Positions 21,278 through 29,792 of a DNA stretch of 64,000 nt are shown piece by piece. The DNA comes from Epithemia pelagica (Eukaryota; Bacillariophyta; Bacillariophyceae; Surirellales; Surirellaceae). The translations under genes and the position numbers were made by a program. Numbering within the stretch: position 1 is the first letter of the stretch; each line of letters starts with the position of its first letter. The notes beneath the pieces are model-generated. The model did not search any database. It saw nothing but the letters and a program-made list of their open reading frames with translations, and was not told the origin of the DNA. The stretch lies in assembly GCA_946965045.2 (NCBI GenBank), contig OX337228.1, forward strand, positions 6,014,001 to 6,078,000, written 5' to 3'.

Positions 21278-23401
21278 CTAAATACCAAACACTGGTTTTC
21301 GTTTGCCCGAAGATTTGTGTTTCATACTAAACTCTCCCTTTTTGTGCCTTTGTTTCCATTTATTTCTCCCAGCGGTACTTCGGCCCTGCTTCGTATTTGC
21401 ATAAATTCGTGGATCCTTGTCAACCTTTTGTTTCTTGCTGCTCTCGGCGTTCTCTTCTTCTTCGTCCTCCATGAATTCAGCAAAAGGATCATCTCCTTCT
21501 CCGCCATCTCCTTCACTTGATCCAATTGCATTATCAAATGATTTCAATGGGTCTTTGGCATCCATACTGGCACGATCGACTTTTTTCCGGACGTTTTTGC
21601 GTTTCTTCTTTCGGAGCTTGGCCACTTGCATCCCTTGAGGTAGCAAATACTTTGGGACATGGCCCATGTGATCCTGGATGCGAGAAGAGTGTGTGCTAAC
21701 TCTATCGTGTTGCAAAACTTGTAGATCTACAGGGTTCTCCTCAAAATGATCTTGTAAGCGTTCTGAATTCAACACTTCTGCTCGCAATTCTGCCGCTCGG
21801 GCCTCCCGCACAGCCGTTTTCGTTACGGCCCGAGAAACATCCTCGACACGGTAACGAAACCCCTCAATTTCGCTCAAATCAAAGTCCAGAGGTGTGGGCT
21901 GTGGCTGTTCTCTAGGCAGAACACTTGCCTCCGTGCTAGAATTTTGTGGCGCATTTCCGACCGGAGAATGACCCGATGCTCCCGGAGTGGAATGTTTGGT
22001 GGAGGAAGAAGATGCCGCATGGAGAGTGTCGGTTGATGCCCCAACGAGTGGAATTGTTGGTTGATCGTCTTGAACTGCCTCGAGTGTCTGCAATTGCTCC
22101 GAGGATTCTGCTTCCACCAAACTCAGTGCCACCCCCACTGCTCCTCCTCGAGCGGTCCGACCAACGCGATGAGCGTAGGAACGTGGATTGGGTGGGAAAT
22201 CGACATTCAAAACAAAGGACACGTGTCGGAAATCCAAACCGCGTGCCACACCATACTCTTGATCCCTTTTGGTTATAGATTGTCTTGTTGTTGTTGTTGA
22301 CAGTTTCATGGGCTTGTCGTCGTCACCGTGGTCATCCTCCTTATGATCGTTAGGTGCATCGTCGTCATCCTCCTCCTCCTGTTTCTCTCTCAATGAGTCT
22401 GGAACATCAGTACTGCTATCGGTGGCGATCAAATAGTCAAAATTTCCCATATTAAACTGATCGAGAATGTCCATTCGACTTCGAAACGGTAGCTCGGCGT
22501 TCAGTACAGCCGACCGAATATGAACTTGTTCCAAAAACAACTTGAGACGATAGCCTCCATCGGTGGAGTTGACAAAAAATAATCCTTTGCCTTTTAACAG
22601 CCCCAATTTGAGAAAGACATAAATGACAAGATTTTTATCAGTTTTTGGCAGTGTCAAGTAAAACTGTTTGAGTTTTCGGCCCATTTGTTTTTCGTCATCT
22701 TGGAGCTTGAGTACAACCGGTGAGTTTAACATAATGTCTTTAAGAGAGTCCACTTCGGGTGATAAGGTGGCCGACATGAGGAATCCTTGACATATTCTGG
22801 GCAATGCTTTGACAATTTCGGCAATTTCATTGGAATAACCAAAGGAGAGTACGAGATCGGCTTCATCCACAACTAGGGTTTCTACCGAGGACTCCAAGGA
22901 GACTTTTCCACTCCGAATATGGCGCAAAAGTCCGGCTGGTGTAGCCACCAGGACTGAGGGATTGTCTCGAAGCATGGATTCTTGCCATTGCAGTTCGTGT
23001 TTGGACGTTTCTCCTCGTGCTTGTCCTACCGACAAGACGGCCAACGACAGGACTTCGTCGCAATAATAGGTCAACGCCTGGATGGTCTTTTGTACTTGGA
23101 AACATAACTCTCGGGTGGGTACCAAAATGACAGCACCAACACTGGACCGCTTGGATTCGTCTCGTACCAAGAGTTTGTGCAACAAGGGTATGGCATAGGC
23201 CAAGGTTTTGCCGGACCCCGTCTTGGCCCGAACCAGCAAATCACGGCCCGATGACAGAGCGAGGGGAAGGCATTTGGATTGGACCAAGGTTGGTTTCACA
23301 TAGCCCAATCGTGAAATGGCTTTTCGGAGACGCTGGTCCAGACCCACCTTAACCGATAAGGACTGGAAGGTGTCGTCGGGGTCCAACAACAGTGGCGGCA
23401 T
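21278..23401 (-). CDS. DBP9: DEAD-box RNA helicase DBP9/DDX56
   Basis: Single exon, 707 aa from the first ATG in frame. Helicase motifs in order: LVQSKCLPLAL (Q-motif region), AKTGSGKT (Walker A), VPTREL, DEAD as VDEADLVLSFGY, SATL, FVNSTDGGYRLKLFLEQ and the HRVGRTARGG ending. VDEADLVLSFGYSNEI and LNAELPFRSRMDILDQFN are characteristic of the DBP9/DDX56 subgroup, which works in nucleolar 60S ribosome assembly. A long acidic insert (DVPDSLREKQEEEDDDD) separates IATDSS from the ARGLDFRHV motif, as in other DBP9 proteins. A second low-complexity insert precedes the C-terminal domain. The C-terminus is Lys/Arg-rich. Confidence 0.92.
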   Translation of the reverse strand: MPPLLLDPDDTFQSLSVKVGLDQRLRKAISRLGYVKPTLVQSKCLPLALSSGRDLLVRAKTGSGKTLAYAIPLLHKLLVRDESKRSSVGAVILVPTRELCFQVQKTIQALTYYCDEVLSLAVLSVGQARGETSKHELQWQESMLRDNPSVLVATPAGLLRHIRSGKVSLESSVETLVVDEADLVLSFGYSNEIAEIVKALPRICQGFLMSATLSPEVDSLKDIMLNSPVVLKLQDDEKQMGRKLKQFYLTLPKTDKNLVIYVFLKLGLLKGKGLFFVNSTDGGYRLKLFLEQVHIRSAVLNAELPFRSRMDILDQFNMGNFDYLIATDSSTDVPDSLREKQEEEDDDDAPNDHKEDDHGDDDKPMKLSTTTTRQSITKRDQEYGVARGLDFRHVSFVLNVDFPPNPRSYAHRVGRTARGGAVGVALSLVEAESSEQLQTLEAVQDDQPTIPLVGASTDTLHAASSSSTKHSTPGASGHSPVGNAPQNSSTEASVLPREQPQPTPLDFDLSEIEGFRYRVEDVSRAVTKTAVREARAAELRAEVLNSERLQDHFEENPVDLQVLQHDRVSTHSSRIQDHMGHVPKYLLPQGMQVAKLRKKKRKNVRKKVDRASMDAKDPLKSFDNAIGSSEGDGGEGDDPFAEFMEDEEEENAESSKKQKVDKDPRIYANTKQGRSTAGRNKWKQRHKKGEFSMKHKSSGKRKPVFGI

Positions 23402-24488
23402 GGTGGATGGTGGTTTATGGGAGACTTTGGCCACAACACGAAAACTGTGCAATTCATTGGTGTTGAATGAGTCGCAGTTACAGTATGTCCGTCTACACTG
23501 ACTGGGGCGCGGACTGGTCGACTATTGCCTAATGTTACTTAGAGATGGCGATATCCCCCAACCAACCAATCCACAGGTTTTGGGGGTGTGATGGTTTGTG
23601 TAGGGTACACCCCACACGTACTATGTGACTGGCATTCGGTACCGATGGAGTGAGATCTTCCGTCCGAGCGAGGAGGAGGGGACGGCGATTGGGATACGAT
23701 GGGGGAATTTATGGTCGGAGTGACCACCCTCCAATCCGTTTTGGTGTCTAAGTAACCCAATGAATAACGTCTTTCCATGCGGTCGTTGGTAATCCTTGTA
23801 CTATCATCACGCTGGCACGCTTGCGGGGTGCAGCTCTGAGACTGATACTCCACCCCCTTCAGTCTTTTGGACAGAACAAAAGATCGAGAATCGAGAATAG
23901 CGTGCGCAGTGCGCAGTCACTCTCACGTTTCCGCCCATAAACTCATCGCTCTGCGAAGCGGCCGGTCATCTCTCCTGCTCCTGCCTGGCGCAAGGTACAT
24001 AGAACAAACACGAGAGAGCGACAGCAACGAACGGACACATTGGCAAGCAAGATCGACAGCGAGTGAGCGAGAGCTGTTGGTGGTTGTTTTTCTGTGGTGG
24101 CCGTACAAAACCTCACACACGACACGCTGGGACCTACTACTATAGAGGGAGGACAAGCAGCACTAGAGAGAGAGGGAGCAGCGGCGCTCAGAGACGGACG
24201 TTTGTGTGTGTGTTGTGAGTGAAGAGAGCGACGAGAGAGTGAAGGGGAGAGAGAGTTTGTTGGCTTGGGTGCGCCGCTTGTCTCTAGGAGTTTGCTGGAG
24301 AAGAGAGAGGGGGGTTTTGTTTGGATATAGTAGAACGAGTGAAAGAATTTTGCGGGAACACACACACACAAGCGAGTTGGTGAGCTGGGGGAACAAGAGG
24401 CAAAAGAAGAAAGAGGGTTTGACTTTGTGAAGAAAGAGGGGACGTATAGTGGTGGTTGGTTTGTCAAATTGTTGGGTTTGTTTGGCCA
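23402..24488. promoter_or_regulatory. Divergent upstream region with GA-rich leader
   Basis: 1.1 kb between the starts of DBP9 (minus) and the large HAT-repeat gene (plus). From about 24150 to 24440 the plus strand is strongly purine-biased, with GAGAGAGAGGGAG runs, a TGTGTGTGTG tract near 24205 and an ACACACACACA tract near 24358. This fits a long 5' leader. I see no coding frame. Confidence 0.5.
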
Positions 24489-27400
24489 ATGAAAAGTTCA
24501 TTGGAGGATTCTCGTTCGACACGACGACGGGTGCAGCGGAGCAGAATTATTGCTACATCATCATCATCAACAACAGCAGCAAATAATACAGTATCATCAT
24601 CATCTCCAGGGGCAAAACAAGACGAAGACGAAGAAGAGGACGCTGGTGGAATTGCAGGAACCAACAATACGAATAGGTCTGGCTCCTTCGCGACTACCGA
24701 GCCAACAACGCCTCAGGAAGTGGCGACAGAGCAAGAATTAATCTCTCATACCGCTGGATGGAATCCTCATGATAGTTTTTCCGAGGAACCCTTCCTCCCA
24801 CCCGCCATACCACATGCAGGTTCCTGGGAGGAATCGCATTCCTTTGATAGCAGTCACCATCCTCGACCTCACCATCAGCGAGATCAACGCAAAAATTATG
24901 ATACAACAACTCCCACATTGGTGGATGAAGAAGATGCCGAGGAGGAAGAGGAAGAAGGAAGAGATGCTGGCTTGGAGCACGAGGAGGAAGATGAGGAGGA
25001 TGAAGAATTGGCTTCAGCCTCTCGAGGAGCAACGACTGAAGAATTCTTGTCCTTGCAACCGCAGCTTAGTTCCTCGAGTAGCAGTCGACTGCGAAGGACA
25101 CCAGGGGCCAGTCAAATGCATCAATCTGCATCTGCTGGTTCGCCACAACAACGACAAACACCACAGCAATGGCGTTCTTTTGCATCTCCAGGGGAAGGAG
25201 AGAGAGAGGGGGAAGATCAAAGTACTTCTGGAGGTGAACCGGTGGAACATGCTGCTGCTTCTTCTTCGCATCACACGAACATTACCACGCGACCGCCCTT
25301 GGCTCCCAGTGGGGGAACGACAAGCACAACAGCTGGAGGAGGAGAAACACCGATTGCTGTAACAACGGCACGTTTGGCAGACGTGAGGGGGCCATTTGCC
25401 TTTACGCCATGGGCGAAGCAACAAAGACAGCAGCAGCAGCAACAACGACAACAGCAGCAGCAGACTCCATCCTCGAATGCAGCTGCTACTCCCTCCAGTG
25501 CCACCCAATCGGGAAGCAATAGTAGTGGTGGTGGTAACAACAATGGAACAGCCGGTGGAAGAGCATTTTCTCCCAATATCTTGCGTCTTACGGAAGATAT
25601 CGGGAATTTATTGCAAGAAGATGAAGATGACGATGATTACGCAATTGAAATACCAAGTGTATTTCGTGGGGGACAACAACAGCAAGGGGTTAGTACGGGT
25701 GGGACGGTAGGATTGACTGCAGGGGGAGGGAGAGGGACCAGTAGTAGTAGCAACACCATGGGAGGAGGACGCCGAGGAGGATCTTCGGACAATAACACTT
25801 CTACTGGATTTGGGGGAAGTACGACAGATGATGGAGGCGATTGGACGGGGTCCTATGTATTTGATCAAAATATTCAACATCAACAACATCATCAGGCAAA
25901 GTTTGGAACGTCCGGTCATTATCATTTTAACAGCCGACGGGGAGGGACAGTGCAACGTCCCAATACATCATTGAAAGATAGCAAGGCACGACGAAGATCG
26001 AATCATCACAACTATCACTACAACCAACACGTTGGTGGGGGAGGAGGAGGAGGAGGAGGGGGGTTTGCCTCTGGACATGCGGCACAACCGCAACAACCAC
26101 AATTCCATCCAGTGGGTTCCTCTTCCTTCTTTTTCCCCATTTCGAATACCATGCAGCCAAAGCCACGACATGTGAGCGAGACGCACCCGGTGTTTGAGTT
26201 TGGGAAACAGCAACATGCTGCGCCGGGGACACCAGGGATGGTAGGGGGCGAACAGGGGAGTATTCATTTTGGTGGGGCCTTTGTACCACCGTCCAAAGAG
26301 CTACTGCATCAGGATCACCATCCACAACATCCTCATGAATCACAGAGCCAGGCCATGGTTGAACCACCACCACCACAATCCCAACCTCCACCACCGCAAC
26401 AACATCAACAGCCACCGCCATCCATGTTTTTGCGTCCCGTTACGTCTCCTCCGGGTAATGCAGCGTTTTTGTCACCCTTTCAGCATTTAACACCAACGCC
26501 ACCACCACAGCAGGTGATGGAAGGGGCTCCTCCCACTTTTGGGATGCCACCTTCTACATTTGGTTCGTTTCAAAACAGCAGTCATCCACCACGAGTTGTG
26601 GACGGGTCGGCAACTGGGTTAATTCATCCAGTTCCGAGCCATCCCTTTGTTGTTTATGGGGCACCACCACAAGGTGATGGACCACCATTTATGGTTCCAC
26701 ATGTTGCTGGAGTTCAATACCATCCCAGCCAACAGGACCAGCATCATTCGGAAATGCATGCGACAGCACAAGAGTTCGTACCAATGTCCACAAGAAGTAC
26801 GACACCTCCATTCATGGGAACTGATCAACGGTGGCAACCTCACCCTGTCCCTGTTCCCCTGGGCTTTGACCAGCCCCCACCAGGAGTTGTAGACGCAGGG
26901 AATTGGCATCATGTAGAGGCCGCTTCCAATTATCCTATGAGCCCATCCTCAGTCTTCAACATACCTCCACAGTCGTATGGTGGCGACCCTACCGGAAGGG
27001 CAACCATGACTCCATCTCCACACTTTCAGTCATGGCAACCCCCTCCACCTCTGGCTCCACCATTGCAGACAGACCCGGCTCATTACGGTATGCCTCCTCC
27101 ACCTCAATCAAACAATCCCGTCGAAGTTCCTCAGTTAAGTCGTCCACAATCAGCACCAAGTCAGAATGCGGTGTCAGCCCCTTCCCCTGATATTTCACAG
27201 GGGAACCGGAGCAAGAAGGAGAGTCGACGGAGCACGAGGGGGAGGAAGAAGAAACCAAAAGCCGCAGAAAAATCTGTAGCCATTGCAAGTGCAAGTAACA
27301 CTTCTAGTAAGAGAAAGGGAAAGGACGGAACTCGGTCGGCGTCCGTTGCAAGCAACGTTGCAAGCAACGAGGGAGCTGCTGACGATTTGGCAGTATCCGT

Positions 27401-29603
27401 CTCGGAGGATCCTGCGGATTTGAAGAGGGCCGAGCTGGAAGAAAGTCCTGCGACGAGAATTGCCTTCAAAGACTTTTATCGGGCCTTCCGTTTGGAAGAA
27501 AGGCATTCGTTTCAAAAGGCCGAAGACCTTGCGCAACAAGTGCTGAGCGATGGCTCGTTACCTGAATCAATTCACTGGAGGGTGTACCTGGAACTTGCCG
27601 ATTTGGCAAGGCGGTCAAACCGATACATTGAAGCGCGAAGATTATATCAAAAAGTGTGTCAACTTCAACCATTTGCGAGTCAGGGGTGGCTCGAATACAG
27701 TAAGTTGGAGGAAGATTGCGGTTTCATGAATCGTGTGTCAAATATTCTTCATGCAGGCCTTGAATACTGTGAATATAGTGAGACATTGCTCACTCGGGCC
27801 GTGAAGCACCAAGAAAAAATGGGGAATCTTTTCAGCGCTCGGGGAATTCTCGCTCGTTTAAAACATGTAGGTATTGATAAAGTCTGGCGGACAGTTCTGG
27901 AGGGAGCTCTCCTGGAATCGCGTGCAGGGCACTATGACATGGCCCGTCGTGTCTTGAAGTATTTGATGCACCATGTTCCTTGGTATGGTCCTTTATATCT
28001 TGAAGCCTATAAGTTAGAAAGGGATCAGGGGCATCCTATTGACGCAATGCAAATTGTGGAGCGAGGACTTACGACTCTCCCTCGCTACGGACCACTCTGG
28101 TTCGGTGCTTTTCGGCTTTACGAGGAAATGGATATCACAGAAAGGCAGTATCACCTTCCAAGAACCATGGTGATGATTGAGCGAGCAAAGTGTACGATCA
28201 GCAAGGAGCTTGTGTGGAAACTTCACCTTGAAGCAGCCCAAATGCTTGAACGAACCGCCCTTGCCTTTGTCGAAGAATCTGGATTAGATCTGGGCTTTTA
28301 CTTGTCTCCTGTACGACGTCGCCTCGTCCTCACAATCTTAACTTGTCCACAAAATCTACGGTGGAAAGTTTGGTTGTCAGCGGGGCGAATGGAACTTGTC
28401 GTGGGAAATGTAGACATTGCCCATGCCCTCTTCCAGCGAGCACATTATTGTGTTCAACAGAAGAGTAAGTCTGCGACCGTTCTTGACTGTGCTCGCCTTG
28501 CCGAATTCAAAGGTGACGTCGACCTTGCTCGCGCAATACTGGCCAAAGCTCGTTCGTACTATGGTAACGACTGGAAAGTTTGGTTCGAGAGTGTCTTGGT
28601 TGAGATTCGCAACGACAATCACAATAGAGGATACGAAATTGCATTGAACGGTCTTGAGCTCCACACTGGGAGTGGGAGACTCTGGGCAACACTCGTTCAA
28701 CTGGGACAGTACGTACAAGGTGATGAAATACAAATATCTGCACTTGAGCGGGCTCTCAGTGCTGTCCCGAAGAGTGGTGAAGTGTGGTGCGAAGGGGCTC
28801 GCATCCATTTGAACCCGTTCTCGTGTACATTTGATCTTCATCGATCACGGCGATATCTCCACTTTGCTGCCAGATTCACTCCGCAATTTGGTGACAGCTT
28901 TATCGAGTCAATTCGGTTGGAGGTTTTGTCGCAATGGCTCTTTCCAATCGCCAAGTACATATGGAAGAAAACTAAGCGAAGCTTCAACAACACTGAAACA
29001 AAAAATGGGGATCTAGGGAAGTACATTGCAGATGTGTTTTTGGCTATCGCTGTTGCTCGAAGGAACGACGCGGACAACCAAGCAAAAGTTCCCGAAACAA
29101 AGTTTAGGGAGATTGTGAGCACGCTGAGAAGGAAATTGAAAGTAGACAATCTCCGTTCATCTATTGACTTGACGGACTTGCGACTTGCTTGCACAAACGC
29201 GGACCCGAATTACGGTTCATTGTGGTTTCACTGCAGGAGACTCCCGATGTACACACCGCGACGTGTGATTGAGCATGCGGCAGAGGATATTGCTAACGAG
29301 ATCTTCAAATATGCGAATATCTACTTGGCGGCAATGATACGCCGAATGGCTGTGCTCGCTACTGCTGATCAAGAGATGCCTGAGGGGGCAGAAGGCGTCA
29401 TTGAAACAAACGAGACGGCAATTATAAACTGGGAAAATTATATTGACAAGAAACTAAGAGGTGCTACTTCCTTGCAAGACATCCTGACGGACCCACCTAC
29501 AGGGTTGGTGCTTTTGGAGAGTGCCATAGGTGGATCCGTCTTTATTACGGGCCTTTCAAAGTTAAACAGATACAGGCCTCTTGCGTCGATGGACGCTACT
29601 TGA
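24489..29603 (+). CDS. Large protein: low-complexity N-terminal half and HAT/TPR-repeat C-terminal half
   Basis: Single uninterrupted exon, 1704 aa from the first ATG in frame. Residues 1 to about 985 are low-complexity: Ser/Thr, acidic Glu/Asp blocks, Gln runs near 311-326, a Gly run near 516-525, His/Pro/Gln-rich stretches. A basic region (KKESRRSTRGRKKKPK) precedes the folded part. From about 990 the sequence is all helical repeats with the Trp/Tyr/Glu pattern of HAT (half-a-TPR) motifs, e.g. IHWRVYLELADLARRSNRY, GWLEYSKLEEDCG, GPLWFGAFRLYEEM, WKVWFESVLVEIRN. HAT repeats are typical of RNA-processing scaffolds. HNPFSxTFDL-like and ARFTPQFGDSFIE segments near the end look like a conserved signature, but I cannot name the orthologue. 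Partner and location are unknown. Confidence 0.85.
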   Translation: MKSSLEDSRSTRRRVQRSRIIATSSSSTTAANNTVSSSSPGAKQDEDEEEDAGGIAGTNNTNRSGSFATTEPTTPQEVATEQELISHTAGWNPHDSFSEEPFLPPAIPHAGSWEESHSFDSSHHPRPHHQRDQRKNYDTTTPTLVDEEDAEEEEEEGRDAGLEHEEEDEEDEELASASRGATTEEFLSLQPQLSSSSSSRLRRTPGASQMHQSASAGSPQQRQTPQQWRSFASPGEGEREGEDQSTSGGEPVEHAAASSSHHTNITTRPPLAPSGGTTSTTAGGGETPIAVTTARLADVRGPFAFTPWAKQQRQQQQQQRQQQQQTPSSNAAATPSSATQSGSNSSGGGNNNGTAGGRAFSPNILRLTEDIGNLLQEDEDDDDYAIEIPSVFRGGQQQQGVSTGGTVGLTAGGGRGTSSSSNTMGGGRRGGSSDNNTSTGFGGSTTDDGGDWTGSYVFDQNIQHQQHHQAKFGTSGHYHFNSRRGGTVQRPNTSLKDSKARRRSNHHNYHYNQHVGGGGGGGGGGFASGHAAQPQQPQFHPVGSSSFFFPISNTMQPKPRHVSETHPVFEFGKQQHAAPGTPGMVGGEQGSIHFGGAFVPPSKELLHQDHHPQHPHESQSQAMVEPPPPQSQPPPPQQHQQPPPSMFLRPVTSPPGNAAFLSPFQHLTPTPPPQQVMEGAPPTFGMPPSTFGSFQNSSHPPRVVDGSATGLIHPVPSHPFVVYGAPPQGDGPPFMVPHVAGVQYHPSQQDQHHSEMHATAQEFVPMSTRSTTPPFMGTDQRWQPHPVPVPLGFDQPPPGVVDAGNWHHVEAASNYPMSPSSVFNIPPQSYGGDPTGRATMTPSPHFQSWQPPPPLAPPLQTDPAHYGMPPPPQSNNPVEVPQLSRPQSAPSQNAVSAPSPDISQGNRSKKESRRSTRGRKKKPKAAEKSVAIASASNTSSKRKGKDGTRSASVASNVASNEGAADDLAVSVSEDPADLKRAELEESPATRIAFKDFYRAFRLEERHSFQKAEDLAQQVLSDGSLPESIHWRVYLELADLARRSNRYIEARRLYQKVCQLQPFASQGWLEYSKLEEDCGFMNRVSNILHAGLEYCEYSETLLTRAVKHQEKMGNLFSARGILARLKHVGIDKVWRTVLEGALLESRAGHYDMARRVLKYLMHHVPWYGPLYLEAYKLERDQGHPIDAMQIVERGLTTLPRYGPLWFGAFRLYEEMDITERQYHLPRTMVMIERAKCTISKELVWKLHLEAAQMLERTALAFVEESGLDLGFYLSPVRRRLVLTILTCPQNLRWKVWLSAGRMELVVGNVDIAHALFQRAHYCVQQKSKSATVLDCARLAEFKGDVDLARAILAKARSYYGNDWKVWFESVLVEIRNDNHNRGYEIALNGLELHTGSGRLWATLVQLGQYVQGDEIQISALERALSAVPKSGEVWCEGARIHLNPFSCTFDLHRSRRYLHFAARFTPQFGDSFIESIRLEVLSQWLFPIAKYIWKKTKRSFNNTETKNGDLGKYIADVFLAIAVARRNDADNQAKVPETKFREIVSTLRRKLKVDNLRSSIDLTDLRLACTNADPNYGSLWFHCRRLPMYTPRRVIEHAAEDIANEIFKYANIYLAAMIRRMAVLATADQEMPEGAEGVIETNETAIINWENYIDKKLRGATSLQDILTDPPTGLVLLESAIGGSVFITGLSKLNRYRPLASMDAT

Positions 29604-29792
29604 GAGGAGAAGGGCTTTGTTTGGGACAGACGCCCTTTTCCCGTGATGCGACCTTGTATCTTGGGAAATGCAGGAATTGATTTTGTTGGAAAGAATCGCG
29701 GCTCGAAGCTTTCTTTTGCAAATAGAGAACTGTTGAATTAATAGAAACTTATTACAAAATACCTGACGCAACCCATCACTTGAAACATTCGC

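Noticed and set aside
23539-23853. 105-codon minus-strand frame upstream of DBP9
   Set aside because: No ATG start, Ser/Pro-rich composition, and it lies in the divergent upstream region.
23943-24467. Ser/Pro-rich minus-strand frame in the GA-rich leader
   Set aside because: It is the complement of a purine-biased tract, so an open frame is expected by composition.
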